DNA of 53,444 nucleotides from Basidiobolus meristosporus CBS 931.73. Its lineage: Eukaryota > Basidiobolomycota > Basidiobolomycetes > Basidiobolales > Basidiobolaceae. Below are positions 1-13,078 of the stretch, one piece after another. The notes under the pieces are model-generated. The model was not told the origin of the DNA, did not search any database, and saw only the letters and a program-made list of their open reading frames with translations. A program made the translations under genes and the position numbers. The stretch lies in the NCBI GenBank assembly GCA_002104905.1, contig MCFE01000607.1:1-53444 (forward strand), in the 5' to 3' direction. Numbering within the stretch: position 1 is the first letter of the stretch; the number at the start of each line of letters is the position of its first letter.

Positions 1-169
1 CAATTTAATGTGTGTCATCTTGTTCCCCAATAGAATGTGGAGTTGGTTGGGTCCATCACCAATATTTATTAAGCGCCTCAGCACAATTAGCAACGGTTGG
101 TGACTTTTGTAAGTGCCTTGGCTCTGCTTGGACTGTCTCAGCTTTATCCCTCATTTATTTGTATTTCTA

Positions 170-842
170 ATGAAGTTCTTTGAAACAAGCCATACCTTCG
201 AGTAATATTATCAACTGCATCTTCGCCAAGAATTCCTCTAACGTATCAATCCTTTTGTACCCAATAGACATAGCTGGGCTCAGGTCTCATCAGGGTGGTG
301 GAGAAAATATCCCAATGAAAACGCACCTCATATACTTCACGTGGACATCATTGGTGTCGAAGTGGACCCAGCTACTGGTATCTTGTCAACCGAACGTCTT
401 GTGGCAGCGAAACAGAGCACACCAACCATAATGCGAAAGGTATGGATTACTACAATATCCCTTGGCTCGCTAGTTGGCTAACTGGTATACCTTGCTCCTG
501 TTACAGCTCTTGGGCGGAGATCAAATTTCCTATGCACATGAGACCATAGAGGTTGATCCTAAGACAAAGACATTTACCGTCACGACCAAAAATATGACAT
601 ATAGTAACATTCTCGCCGTGGAAGAAAAGGTTGTGTATCGACCAAAGCTCACGGATCCTACAAAAACATCATTCGTTCAGACCGCTCAATTCAGCGCCCT
701 GGGTGCGCTATCTCGGGTTTCTGGCTACGTGGAGGACTTCTGTCTGAACAGATTCCGCGATAATGCCGCCATTGGAAGACAAGGTTTTGAGCTAGTACTA
801 AATCGCCTCTTTTCCGATAATCGAGGACTCGCCGTATTGTAA
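170..842 (+). CDS. PRELI/MSF1-domain intermembrane-space lipid transfer protein (Ups family)
   Basis: Three exons, 170-201, 268-439 and 507-842, give 179 aa, the usual size for a PRELI protein. Introns are 66 and 67 nt with GT..AG ends. The N-terminus MKFFETSHTFE matches the conserved first beta strand. It is followed by WRKYPNENAPHILHVDI, then by STERLV, and in exon 3 by the IEVDP, AVEEKVVY and RFRDNA segments that span the PRELI fold. Family members move phosphatidic acid or phosphatidylserine between mitochondrial membranes together with a small Mdm35/TRIAP1 partner and so support cardiolipin or PE synthesis. The sequence alone does not say whether this is the Ups1 or the Ups2/Ups3 type. 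I chose the ATG at 170 because it opens the conserved first strand. Confidence 0.88.
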
Positions 843-3800
843 ATAACATCATTGAATGCTTGTAATTTTCACCAACAAGGCCACCTGCGACACTCAACTT
901 GCCCATAGCTCAGAAGCAGCTATTCATCCATGAAGCACCATCCACATTAAATCAGCATCACCATCTTGAGTACATCACCTTGGTCTAATCTTGTGCTAAT
1001 ACTTGTGTGAGACCCATGTCAGGCACAATTAATCGTACAGTGAGCTTGATCAGGTTAACACCATCCAATCATTTTCTTGGGTCATAATGCCGAGGTGTGA
1101 AAGTTGTACTGATCAAATCATCAGAGTCCATGAAGTGCTCGTTAACTTGCTTTAGATTACCAATCACTGCATTCATCAGAAGTCGATGTTACTTGTTGTA
1201 AAAAGGGACTTATTCCTTGTGAACCTAGACACTTGTATGGGGGATATGCTAAACAGTACCACTTCCACGTGACAGTTACTCGATGCTTGAGCATGTGTCT
1301 ACAATCGCGTTTGCAGCATCTGGTAAGGTAAGAGGAGCCGCTGGGAATTTGTTGGGAGTGATTATGTTACCTTTTTTGAATGCTATATTGGATGCTATGT
1401 TCCAATTCACTGAAGCATCAGATGATCTGACTCCGGGTCAATTATCTAGTATTCACCAGATATTTGATGCGCATGTGTATAGGTTACTAGTGTGGATGGT
1501 GTCTGTTTATGCCTGAGACAGGAGATTCTAACCAATTGACTTGGTAACAGATCAGTTATTAGTTATACTAACACGAGAGAAAATATCGGTGAATAAGTAT
1601 TACATCTAGGCCTGATGGAGCCAAGAGCATCTGTGGTCACTCAGCCCAACTATGCAGGAATCCAATGCAACCCTACCAGTTATATCATACCACTTTGTAG
1701 TGTGTCTTACGTAAATCATAGGGCCGTCGTAATTGAAGTGACTCATCGCTAAATTCACCTGATATGCAATAATATTCTTAAGTAAGCATAGAATTGTATT
1801 GATTGGAACACCCCATTCAAAAAGTGGAGTGTTATGAGTTCACACCATAGGAGTGGCAGAGACTTGGTTGGTTCTCATTAATGTTCTTGGAAGTGTTGAA
1901 ATTATCCACCATAATTTGCAACACCTATAGTAAGTTTCGTTGCGGTCCCGTGATTTTCAGTTGAAATGGATATGCTCACATAGGTGGCTAGATAAAGCAC
2001 ACCACAAGTGGCAAATAACACGTTATGCTCTTGAGGCAAAATATGTTTTATGCTCCATATTACTCCTTAATTACACAACATGCATGTTGGCCCCCTCATG
2101 GTTGACATCTCATGGCCCATTCCTGTGTACTTGTCCAATTTAATAGAATGCATCTATGAGTATTTTGATTTGCAGCCAGTCCCAACTACTTGATCATTAC
2201 AGTTTGAAAGAAACTATTTTGCCTAGGCAGCAAATTTATCACAGATTTGTCTGTAGCGCTATATTTTAAAGAATGAGGCATACTGTGGAGTGCAAAATAT
2301 TTATTTCTTTATGAAGTGCGGTTATAGAATTACTTTACCTTATTGCATAGGACTAGTGACTAGCAACAAGCTACCACTATGGATCAATTCAGGATTTACA
2401 AGTGTAGGCTATTACTAGGCCTTAAACATTGGGCAGTTGGGAAAGTCAGTCAGCGCTCAGAAAAATGCAGTAAAATCCTTACGTCTCCCGAATGTATTGT
2501 GGCGTGGCACTTGAAACCACCTGCTTTGCCGCTATATTAATCTATTCAAGCCTAACCTAATTTAAAGGCATGCTGACCACTGGAAGAATTATCTTGAGTA
2601 TGGTTATTTATTTCCACCAAACCCGCTGTTCGAATGGTGTTTCTTAAGTCATGATAATATAAAAGATAATTATTCAGAACGGTTGGCAGTAGCATTAAGG
2701 AGCAATCACATACCCTTCCCAGTTTAGATTTTCAAACACAGTTCTAGATAATCAAATAGCAATTGCATATCTCAGATACCCCGAAATACGGCTCACAATT
2801 CGTTCCAGATCATAGATGGACACAGTTGAACTTGCAGCATTCACAGTATGCTACACTGAAGAGAAGGTAGGCAGTCTTGAAATGAATAACATGGAGATTG
2901 CGTGTTAGTCACGCAAGGTCAAGTGCCAGTCGGATTTTGATTGCAATAAACTAAGACACTACATGTGTACACCCATTAGGCGAGCCACTCCCAACCTTAA
3001 ATGAGGATCATGTACTAGAAAGTGCTGAGTCAGATGGAAGATTTCCCCACGAGAGACTGCATTCCATGATTGATACACAACCTTGAGAATCATGGCGAAC
3101 AGAAACTCAATAGTTCTCAAGTAAACCTTCTTGGCTTACCCACCTGGTTCCCATTCGTATCGAATCCTTGGAATCGAATCCATCTTCAAGTAAGACCACG
3201 TACCTATCGCACCAAACAGATTCCATTCCAGAATTGGCTTAAGAATTTGTAGGATGTCGGACTTTGCTATCTAGGGGAAATCCTTGTATCCATTTATCCT
3301 TCCATTTGAGACATCAACACTCCATAGAACACTTGGAAACGAAGTTGATAGACAGGGCACTGGTGTCACATTATGTTCAACCCATTCAGAAACCTCAATG
3401 CCCACCCCATAGGCCAGAACGAATCTGTGGTAACAGTGAGTTCTCAGATAGCTGGACTGAACCAGCCAAACCCAATAAAATCGCTGGGTACCAAATTCCG
3501 TGAAATACTTTGAATCCGCCATGGAGCGGGAAAATCATGGATTGTCATGATTATTGAAACCAGTCGGTTGGTACTTGTATGGCTGCGTTTTTACAAAATT
3601 TAATCAATATAGATGAAAATTAAGCACAGGTAGTTCTCAATGCTGTAAATCTCCATTGAGCGACGGTGCGCTAGTTACTTCGCCGTGTGGCTAGGAAGCA
3701 TACAGACCTGATATCCAACCAAGGCCCAAGCTATGGTGAGCCGATTCTACATATGTTTCATACCAGGAACAGGCCTGGTCCGATTGGAGGTATACGAGCA

Positions 3801-4040
3801 CCCTCGAACAAGGTGAGCAGAGACGTTTTTATGTATGAAGCTGAGAAAGGCTCAAGCCGAAAAAGGAGAAAATATGCATACTGAATCAGTGTTCCTTTTG
3901 CCAGGTCAATTTAACTTGGCAAATTCGCCAAAAATGGACGATAGATCACACTGAGTATATTTGATCGAAGTTGTCCGATTAAACCCCTCACTGATATGGT
4001 CAATTGCACACTCTAATCAACGCGCCATGTCGGGATCCAA
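843..4040. other. Intergenic, no gene recognised
   Basis: About 3.2 kb of AT-rich DNA with stops in all frames. The longest plausible frame is a 77-codon ORF at 1283-1516 (+) with a hydrophobic middle, but I see no splice partners and no family resemblance. Other frames under 85 codons look random. No tRNA or repeat was recognised. Confidence 0.5.
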
Positions 4041-4044
4041 ACAT

Positions 4045-4051
4045 TTATAAG
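4045..4051 (+). promoter_or_regulatory. TATA box of the C2H2 gene
   Basis: TTATAAG lies 82 nt before the ATG at 4133, next to a short G+C-rich stretch. The spacing fits a core promoter with a 5' UTR of about 50 nt. Confidence 0.5.
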
Positions 4052-4132
4052 GGCCGCCTGCTCACAGCAATTAGGATAAATCAAGACATCTATCTTTGAT
4101 TCCGGCTCCAGCAACCCTTCACATCTTCATTA

Positions 4133-4627
4133 ATGTCTTCACTTGTTCTGGATATGATCCATTCTATTCCCCGTCGTAAACAGCGCCGTGACAACGTTTG
4201 CGATATTTGCCAGAAGCCATTTGGCCGCCTTGACAACCTCAAACGACATTATCGTACACACACTGGGGAGAAGCCTCATCGCTGCTCTTTCCCTGGATGC
4301 AATCAGAGTTTCCCTCGAAGTGACCAGTTAAACCGGCATTCCAGCATGCACTCTGCCACTACCAGCATGAAGAAAAGGAAGTCCAGCTCTGATCGAGAGC
4401 TCGACACTGTCACCTATCAACCAACGCAATCCTTGAGCTCCACCATCACATCCACCTTCTCTTCTACACAGGGCCCAATATCGTGGGCACTTGCAAGCAA
4501 TAAGAAGCGGGCAGCCATGAACGTATCACAAATTCAGCACATTCTAGACTTCACCCCAGTACATCTGGTCATGCTTCCCGACGAGCAAAGATCCTCCCGC
4601 ATGGATCTTGCCTTCCTACTGAACTAG
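4133..4627 (+). CDS. Two-finger C2H2 zinc finger transcription factor, small
   Basis: Single exon, 164 aa. There are two tandem C2H2 fingers: finger 1 with C23, C26, H39, H43 and finger 2 with C51, C56, H69, H73, joined by the classical TGEKP linker. Finger 2 carries the RSDQLNRH recognition helix, close to the RSDELTRH type of Mig1/CreA and Msn2 factors that bind GC-rich sites. A basic patch (KKRK) follows at about 80-83 and may be a nuclear localisation signal. The rest is Ser/Thr-rich, ending in a short hydrophobic tail, MDLAFLLN, like short C-terminal motifs of other fungal regulators. A nuclear DNA-binding role is well supported; the target genes are unknown. It is isolated, with kilobases of empty DNA on both sides. 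Confidence 0.85.
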   Translation: MSSLVLDMIHSIPRRKQRRDNVCDICQKPFGRLDNLKRHYRTHTGEKPHRCSFPGCNQSFPRSDQLNRHSSMHSATTSMKKRKSSSDRELDTVTYQPTQSLSSTITSTFSSTQGPISWALASNKKRAAMNVSQIQHILDFTPVHLVMLPDEQRSSRMDLAFLLN

Positions 4628-7600
4628 TTCTATCGTACCGTCATCTTTTCATATGTATATTTTATGTAAGCTCTATCATTATCCTCAATCGCACCATTGG
4701 AGTCAATCAATGTGCTTTCTCTTCAAGATCATTTCGAGCGTTGACGTGAATTGTAATCATTCCATCTGCTTACCTGTACATAAATCTCGGAAGAGACATT
4801 CTGATTGAATAGATGTACGAAGTTTTACTTTACGGTTGCCCATTCACTCGACATTTTAATAAACCAAATAGCCGTAATTGATTAGTAGGCCTCACTGCAG
4901 TGTTCGCCAGATTTCAAATAGAAATCAGCCATTCACGAGCAAAAATGTTCGGGTGAATAACTCTAATCTTAGCTGATCTAACTAGGAAGCTTCTGCTGTT
5001 CGGTATAAACTATTTCCCAGTCAACGAAGGTGATTCAATGGAAAGTCTACTTGACCCCTTATTTCCTTCTGTGGAACCAACCCCTCTTGGAGCGATCTGA
5101 GCTCAACTGACATTTTTGTGCTAAACCCCGGGCACCATAGATCGGGTCCTGTGAACAGATCGGTTGGCTAATGTTTGCGCTGGATTGCTGAGCAAACAGC
5201 CGTCGTATCATTGCAACAAGCACGGGAAAATACATACCACCGCGGGTTGGAAATCGATTTAGTGTAGGCTGCTCAGTTGGGCAGATCATCGTGGCCAGCC
5301 AATCCTAGCGGGGCAGACTCACGCTGATCGGATTTGAGAACAATGCTAATACCTGTTGCCAGAATTGATCTTCATGCTTAACATAGCCAGCTAGTCCGAG
5401 TTTTGTGTAAGCATACACCTAGCTCATTGATAGGCAAGCAGGCGCAAGCCTTTGCCCATTGGCTCGCCGCACGTTCAGGTGACTGCCCATCAGTATATTA
5501 GACTAATATGAAACCTCAGTTTAAGCTTGTGGAAGTAACACTGGATGGACTGATTGTCGACATACGACAGCGATTGGTTCCTTCGATGTACATATTTAGC
5601 GCAGCGAGGTTTTACAGCAGTGTGTGAACCTTGTATGGATCTTAGTCTAGAACGCAACATGTTCCCATCGCTTGATTGCTTGGTTGAGCTGATGTGGGGC
5701 TTGATAGGCAGCATAAGCTTTGCAAACTCTAACTGATTCTAACTGATCAGCATTCCTGCTTTCAGGTATTCGAGTTTATGGATCTAGACGTCTGTCACCA
5801 AGATTGGCAATCCCATCGCTAAGCCGGTCGCCTGTGCTACGTGCCCAACACAAATCCACATAGACGAGTGGTTTGTTGATTTGAGGATCACTGAATGGGA
5901 TGGTTTGACTAGCATCTCCTTTGGATGAAGATACCCACATGCATGGAAGCTAGGACCAGCACTATAATCCTTTTACAATTGATGCGCACTCTAAGCCGAC
6001 CACGGACTCGTTGATGGGTCGGGTGATTTCCTGGTCTCTACACGCTGCACAATCATCGGTAAAACTTAATTTCTTAATCGTCAGGAGTTGATGTATGATA
6101 TTCATATCTTGAATCAGTCACCCGAAATGTAGGCATGAGCGATCGGTTTCACGTCCCCCTAGCATACCTATCCTACAGACTGCCATTTGATACACACCAG
6201 CTGCCGCATAGCGAAGCTGAGGATCACCCAGCCAGGACTTGATCCAGGCCTTGGGTGGAATTGCGCGGCAGTTACACAGATCATAGTCAAGTGCCCTCTC
6301 CATCAGTGCATAAATATACACCTACTAGTAGCTGCCCAAATCCATAGGCCGTTGGGAACATTCAGGCACAAGCAAGCTTAGAGTACTGATCCTACTACAA
6401 ACGCACCCAGCCAATTGCACGGGAGAACATGTACTGATATGAAATTTCATCTTGGTTGGATGTTACCAATGGTTAATCACGGCGATAGTGCACAGATACA
6501 ACGAAACTGGCTAGTGGATGCACGTTTTACCCTCTAATTTCTTAGACATAGATTGTCTACCCAGCTGTTGTGGCCAATAATTAAGGTAGGGGAGTTGATC
6601 TCCTCTACACATGTGACTTCTATTGGAGGAGTCTCAGTAGCCGGTATAGAGGCGAGGTAAATTTAATGGTGTGTAACTTGAGTGGTAGGAAATATAGAAA
6701 CGTACAACAAGGTTGACACATCACTATTACAAATATTTACTTTGAATTACTCCATCAAATCTTTTTTCCGTTGAGTCATAGACATATCAATCGATTCCCA
6801 CCATTCAGGACATACTGGCCAGAGGATATGGCAATCGCATTGTAATGTACTTTCAATACTCCACTTATATTTGTTTCGGGGAATCAGAGGGTCGAACGTT
6901 CGAGAGATATTATGCACTAGCTACTCCCATGATGCTGGACAAATATGGCCTTGTTTCTACTCCATCGACTACTCACCCACCAACGTTGGCATTGAGTCGG
7001 TTTGACTGCTGATGTCCCATTTCAGTCCATATGGGATCGCGGAACTGTGATTAAAACCCTGGAATGAACGTTTGTAGCTGATAGACCTCTACCGTATTTG
7101 GATCCTGCTTCCTAATCGATCTTTCCAGTTACCCCGTCACAAAAGAATTCCATTACATTATTGTCTGGTAGCTATTTCTCCCTGTTTTTAGGTCTCAGTG
7201 CCACCAAGAGCCTCTTTGCAGGGAATATCGGTAAAAGAGTTGGGGTAGCAGCTGTTGGGCAGCAATACGGTGAAGCGGTTACACCGTCCGGCAGGTATGG
7301 TAACATTGCTAGTTGCTACCGTGATTTATGATACGAAAGCCACCTCATATTAGTCTTGTGCATCTCTAGTCTCAGAGGTCGGGGCTAAGCAATCAAGAGA
7401 CTTGTTTAACCATATCATCCATGGATGGCTGAAACCGTGTGCATCTTTTCTGCCTTAGCAGCAATTATCGGTATTCCAGTAAACGTAGGGAACTGATCAA
7501 TTTCGCTGGGATCTCCAGCACACTCGTCACAAATCAACTCCCCTATGTTATCTCCAAGTGAAATCCATTTCTACCCTGGAACACGTGCAGCGCCACTCAT

Positions 7601-8021
7601 ATATTCAAGGAGGTGTGCACCATTGGATGAGACGGGAGGGATCAGAACTGACGCTGACTTGGATGAGAAGGTCTAAGCACAAGAAAACAGTGGACGCGCA
7701 CCCAGAGCAATCGGCGGAACCTGCGAAGCAGACTGTTCACTCATAGAGCGATCCGATGTGAATCACCTTCGATAGATCTGGCAATTTCTGGATTGAATAA
7801 TCCACGATTCTTGCCTGGAATAGAGCGCTTGCATAAAATCAGATGATGCTCGGCTAGGCACTTCGAAATAAGCCTATCAGTCATCCCAACCATCGGATGT
7901 AAGGGGACACAGCCCCTTACGATGCCAAAAGGATCTCCACAAATTAAAAAGGTGGTCAGTGGTGCTACTAACTGCTATGAGTCGGACCTCAAGTGTCTTA
8001 GAGCTGCTCGAAGCCAAATTC
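4628..8021. other. Intergenic, no gene recognised
   Basis: About 3.4 kb without a supportable gene. Frames of 60-76 codons occur on both strands with no conserved motif, no shared splice structure and no repeat that I recognise. Confidence 0.5.
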
Positions 8022-9268
8022 TCAGACATTCGTGAGGATGGGGAAAGGTTTACCCATGCGCATCCCTAGCTCCCCGAACAACGCATGCGAGAACACCAGA
8101 CGATGCTGCCCATACACAGCAATTTCTGCTGTGCCGCTTCGATTCCCCTTCGTGGGGGCCAAGGTAAATACGGCTGACGGATGGAGCCTGCCAGCTATGT
8201 TGGCCGGCATTTTGTTCGATATAGATGATTTTCGAACGGTATCAGGTTTGCATGAAAGATCAGCAGCAGCAGCCAACACCGATGATCATTCGCTTTGCCC
8301 AGCGCTGTACGATTGGATCCGTGCAATCCGCATCGTTCTCGTGGACTTTGGTGCGATAAATCCGCTGGTGGCCACGTTCATTGGACATGCTTTATCCAAG
8401 TCACTCGAATCGATCTTTTCTTCAGCATGAAACAATGTCTTGATCATTTGACCAGGTGTTTCTCTCACTGCCACTGCTGCTTCAAGGAATGCCACTACGT
8501 GCGATCTTTCCAGCCACAAGAGTGCTGGATGGCTGGATACAACGGAAGACACGATCATAGTGTGCGCTGGCCAATGACATGGGCTGTCTCTAATTGAGAC
8601 TAGTCTTATCAAAGGAGTCCTGCTGATTCCCACTGGGCACATAAGCGACATTACTAAGATGAAATAGCGGTTGCCACTGATGAGCGAGCATGAATTGCCA
8701 CAAGTCAGTTTTCACGGAAAAATCCCCAGAAACCGCGATGGTTTCAGGTCAACTGCTTATCCCCACGATTGCGGATCGCTTTCTCAGCACGATGACCAAG
8801 TGATCGTTCGGTGGGTTCTTGCAGTGTTGGACCGCATCTGCACACAATGGGTACGTGTCAGACACCCCACGCATACGCTCTTGCCCCCTAATATCCATCT
8901 GAGTGTCGCATCCGGTGAAACAGCAAGGCCCGAAAGGACTCCCGTATGCCACATCGGGCCTGCCGCCGTAGACAACTCTAATATTTCACCGTCCACTCAT
9001 CTGCATCCATGATCATCCGTGGAGATAGTGCTTTACCTAGTTCGCGTAAGAATGCTAGAAATTCGGCCAAACCGCTGGCGGATGAGAAGTGCGGCGCCCT
9101 ATTTAGGCGGTGCGGGACAGCACCGTCAATCCCAACCGATCTGTACGGAGTGAATCGAAATGGCAAGACGGTTCGAAATGGAAATTTTGAATTTGAGAAG
9201 TGCGCGTAGTGGTTGATCATGGCTGGGCAATGGATTGGCCCTCGTTCGGGGTCAGTCACCCAAAACAA
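8022..9268. other. GC-richer block with overlapping frames on both strands, unassigned
   Basis: This 1.2 kb segment is visibly richer in G+C than its surroundings. It holds several long frames: 132 codons at 8032-8430 (+), 121 at 8286-8651 (-), 96 at 8978-9268 (-) and 113 at 8671-9012 (+). None joins into a convincing gene by short introns. On the minus strand two short stretches weakly recall known folds: GLAEFLAFLRELGKAL resembles a GH18 segment, and FTLAPTKGNRSGTAEIAVY resembles a copia RNase H. Neither has catalytic residues in place. A decayed gene or retroelement fragment is possible; a function cannot be given. Confidence 0.3.
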
Positions 9269-11560
9269 TCTACTGGGACTGTAGTTGGCATCGTTTGAGA
9301 TTCCGATGGGAAATTAGGTCGACTTGATTAGTCTGATGCATGGCTCTGGGAGTATCAATAGCCATATCCGATTCAGAGTGCTTGATGTTTATGTGCAGCC
9401 GTAAGCAGGTCATTTGACAGTGGATGAGCCTATGGGAGAGGCTCCTTTTCGCGCGGCATACCCTGCGCCGGCTCGTAGGCAACTGGATAGCCAGGCGTTC
9501 ATGCAGAGTCGAGGACTATACGTAGTAGTGAGCTAACCTAGTGTTGATGCTCCTCGGAGAGCCGAGACCCATCAGGATATGGGCCACCAGGACTTCGAGT
9601 TGAACTACAGATGGTTAATGATATGTGTCTCAATGCCATCATCCCCAATTCCACATTGGGATATCTGAGTTCTACCAGATGTATATATCTGTGAGCTTCG
9701 ATCCATCAGGTTCGCAATAACGGGAGATTTATCCCAGCGCTGGGCCTTCACCTCCAAAGCCCTTTAGGGACATAATTATGGCAATCCACCTAAGGGGCTC
9801 GAGATTGGCTCAAATGGTGGGGGTTTGAGGATTGCCTGGCTTAATTGGCATCAGGTGCATCTTGGGGATGTGTGTCACCCTGGTGAGTGGATTTCGCACC
9901 AACCTGTGAACCCCATCGTGGTACGGCTTCTCCTACATGTTTGTGGAGCACATGCTTGCTATGTCCGTTGAAGGTTGGTCTAGTGTAAATATTCTAATAT
10001 GGAGCTGAAGCGTTGGTTGATTTGGGATCACCGGTGGTGATTCAAGTAGCCCAGGAAAACTGATTGATTGTGACGATCTTAATGATAGAACCCGAGCGCT
10101 CACTGAGAAAGCACGATGGTCCCCAAGTCATTGGAAGACTGCATCATCTCAAAAATAGCTTCTTCCTTGTGTGGGTAAAGTTGGGAACTCTTGATTTTCG
10201 TGCAACAAGGCAGATGGCCATACCATCAGACTGCATGAAGTGCGGGGCTTGTGTGTCACTACTTCATAATCAGCACAGCAAGGCGCAACGTGCAATGTGT
10301 AGCATGAATTAGCAATTAAAAAATGGATCAATTGGTTGAGATTTACATATCCGTATATTGGCTGAAATTACTCTGGAGTCAGGCCATCACAAAGCTGGAA
10401 ACAATTTGTCTATGTTTGCTCAATGTGTTCTGTACCAGGTGGATTGTTACGGATCTATACCGTTGACAGATTTCTATCCTGTGAATTTCACAACATCCGC
10501 TTTCCCAGCCGGCTGCTGTAATTTCTGTATAGTGCCTATGAGGCTCCATCCAAGTTCGTACCCTGGTAAGTTTGGTTGTAACATTTCTTGCGATCATCCG
10601 TATCATCCTGATAATTGGATTGTGCTGGGAATATGCGGATTAAACTAGGTACCCTTAATGGGATGACTACATATTGATCATTGGGTTTGATGTTATGTTA
10701 CCGAATTTTGAGGTGGTGGGAAGTAACTAAACGCCCGCATTCTCCAAGGGCTACCTAATTATACCAGCTTGTTTCTAGGCCCTTCCATGCGCCTACTTGA
10801 CTGGCACTATTATTGTGCTCTATTATGAGTCATGCAATCTTATTCAAAAATCCCCAAGTGGCAATACCCCACTTTCCTCCATTAATCTTAAATACTATCA
10901 AATTGTTAAATGTTGTCTTTTTTGTGCTGGTTTCATTATAGCTTGGTTGTAAACACAGAACCATGGAAATAAACCCCATTGTACACCATTTGTCTAGTTG
11001 GCAACCACGCTGATGTTTGGGATCCAAGGATCACTAGCTAATGTAATGTTCATTGGAATTAGTCATTTTTGTAAGCAAGTGAAAGTGGAAAATTGACAAG
11101 GATTAATGGTAGTAGGAAACGGATAGGGTTTTCACTTTTGGCTACTAGGGGCGAGGTTACAGTTTCAACCGCAAAACTTACTCTAGGTGGTAGTAGAAAA
11201 CACTTGTTATATTTTAGGTTGATTTTTGAGTTTTCTCCAATTCAGAGGAAATAGAAGCATATCACAATGCCCCCAAATATTCACTAAGCTGCAATCCCTG
11301 ATATGCCGATTCTCAGCCTTGAATTTGATGTAAAGCAAGGACTTTGAGTAATTTGGTAGCAACTAGGATAATGCGTGTCCATTACTTGAAGTACAGAGTG
11401 CTTATACATTGGAAGGACTTCCTGGGCTGAATAAAGGGAATGTGCTCTGCTGGAGCTCATTGTTAATGTACACTTTTTTCTCCGAGCCATTGATCATAGT
11501 GAATAAATCTGGGAGTAATGTATACTGTGTCCAGCTTATCAAATGCATAACCACATTTGG
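9269..11560. other. Intergenic, no gene recognised
   Basis: No supportable coding region. Frames of up to 96 codons (10358-10648, +) have no recognisable motif. Confidence 0.5.
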
Positions 11561-11567
11561 ATGTAGA

Positions 11568-11918
11568 CCCTGTTTTGAGTTTCATAATTACACCTAAATA
11601 TTCACCTAGCTTAGTCACTTGGATCATTGTCTATAAGTTTTAGAGAATTCTGGTCAAACTCCTTGTAGAGATTTACTTGGAATATATCCACCAAAGTATC
11701 AAGTACCCAGAACATGCAATATTGATAAGTTGTCCAAACAGCCCCAAACTTTGCGCATATGTTCTTGGGATCTTCCTGAGCAGATTCTACGTGTTTGTTT
11801 TGCCAAGACAACACAAAGGTATAAATACTACTTTTACATTGAATAAATCATTAAGTGAAAACCGCATAATCTATTTGTTTTCCCAATCACTTCCAATATC
11901 TCCAAAACTCTTACAACA
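11568..11918 (+). repeat. Solo or decayed LTR of the Ty1/copia family, forward
   Basis: The segment matches the LTR at 47537-47858 along its length: the CACCTAAATATTCACCTAGC start region, the TATAAATACTACTTTTACATT TATA segment, and the TCACTTCCAATATCTCC end followed by the terminal TTACAACA. A few bases after the end (CCCCATCCCCAACT..) still resemble the sequence just inside the full element, so this was once a 5' LTR. It is clearly diverged from the 47 kb copy. Confidence 0.8.
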
Positions 11919-12139
11919 GACCCCATCCCCAACTATCAGCAGTTTTAAAATATGTCCAGTTCTCTAAATCACTTTCAAAACTTTCCATCAGCATAGTATT
12001 CCCACAATTTTATTGGATCAAGACCTAATTTACGTAAAGTCTTACTTAATGGCATATTGGTGGTGTGTAATGTGGCGAGGTTAGAATTTGTATATTTCAA
12101 TGTTTAAATCTCTGATGATCAGACCTTCATGAACGGTTT

Positions 12140-12485
12140 TGAGTTTAGGTCACTTGGATTGATTCACATATGGTACTGCTTTCTGTAAATCTTGTGTATA
12201 TATCTAAATATTTAGAGTCATTTATTCACTCTGAAGCTAGTCTATAAATCTCATAATTTCTTGTTCATATTCTTTGATGAGATTAGTTTGGAGTATCATT
12301 TGCCAAAATGCCAGACTCCAAAAATACGTCACTTTGCAAAATTGTCCAATTGGTCCTGAACTTTCCATATGTACTTGACGCCTTCTTTGAACATACACTA
12401 CGCGAATGTCTCACATGTAATAACAGCATTCGCATCGCTTTTATTTTCAGTACATCTTCATCCACTAACTATGCAAATCACCTCC
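12140..12485 (+). repeat. Strongly diverged forward LTR relic
   Basis: TTTGGAGTATCATTTGCCAA and the following 150 bases align, with many substitutions, to the middle of the copia LTR (the ACTTGGAATATTTTCACCAA region through the AACATGAAAATTC, GTCCAAACAG and CCTTGGGACCTTC equivalents). The end AATCACCTCCAATTATTATA resembles the LTR 3' end. The borders are approximate. Confidence 0.45.
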
Positions 12486-12489
12486 AATT

Positions 12490-12815
12490 ATTATACGAGT
12501 CTTGGAGATATTGGAAGTGATTGGGAGAACAAGTAGATTGTGTGATTTCACTTGGTGATTTATTGAATATAAAAGTAGTATATATACTTTACATGGACTT
12601 GGCAAAAAAAACCACGAAAAATATGCTTAGGAAGGTTCCAAGAGCATGCTTGCAAAGTTTGGGGCTGTTTGGACAACTTTGAGATTTTCCATGTCCTGGG
12701 TACATGATATTTTGGTGAAAATATTTTGAGTAAACCCGACAAGGAATTTGGCCGGAATTCTTTAAGGTTTGTAGACCATGATAGAAGTGACTAAGTTAAG
12801 TGAATATATATACCT
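12490..12815 (-). repeat. Decayed LTR of the Ty1/copia family, reverse
   Basis: GAGTCTTGGAGATATTGGAA, GATTGGGAGAACAAGTAGA and CAAAGTTTGGGGCTGTTTGG are the reverse complement of the LTR in the 47 kb element. The unit ends near AAGTTAAGTGAATATATATA. It directly follows the diverged forward relic, so the two form a tail-to-tail pair. Confidence 0.75.
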
Positions 12816-13078
12816 ATCAAGACTTCATGACGAGTTCTATCACAATAAAGCAAACCATCAAAGGTGTAAAGAGCTTAGTGCAACCTATGAACCAGGCGCA
12901 TCACAAGATTCTAGGAAGTGTGGTATTTTATTACATTTGTATCACAACAGATAACATCACCCAAGCACAACAAGAATCTACCACCAAATTAAAGCATGTA
13001 CATATTCCTCTTCAATGAGATCTAATGGCTCGATTGTAAATGAGTGTCTAAATGGATTGCTCGGGGCTTACACATTTT

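Noticed and set aside
1283-1516. 77-codon plus-strand frame with hydrophobic middle
   Set aside because: No family resemblance, no promoter signal and nothing joined to it; kept only as a remark in the intergenic entry.
8286-8651. Possible copia reverse transcriptase or RNase H on the minus strand
   Set aside because: Only short words match, spacing is wrong and no catalytic motif (YVDD, DNQG) is present; left as unassigned.
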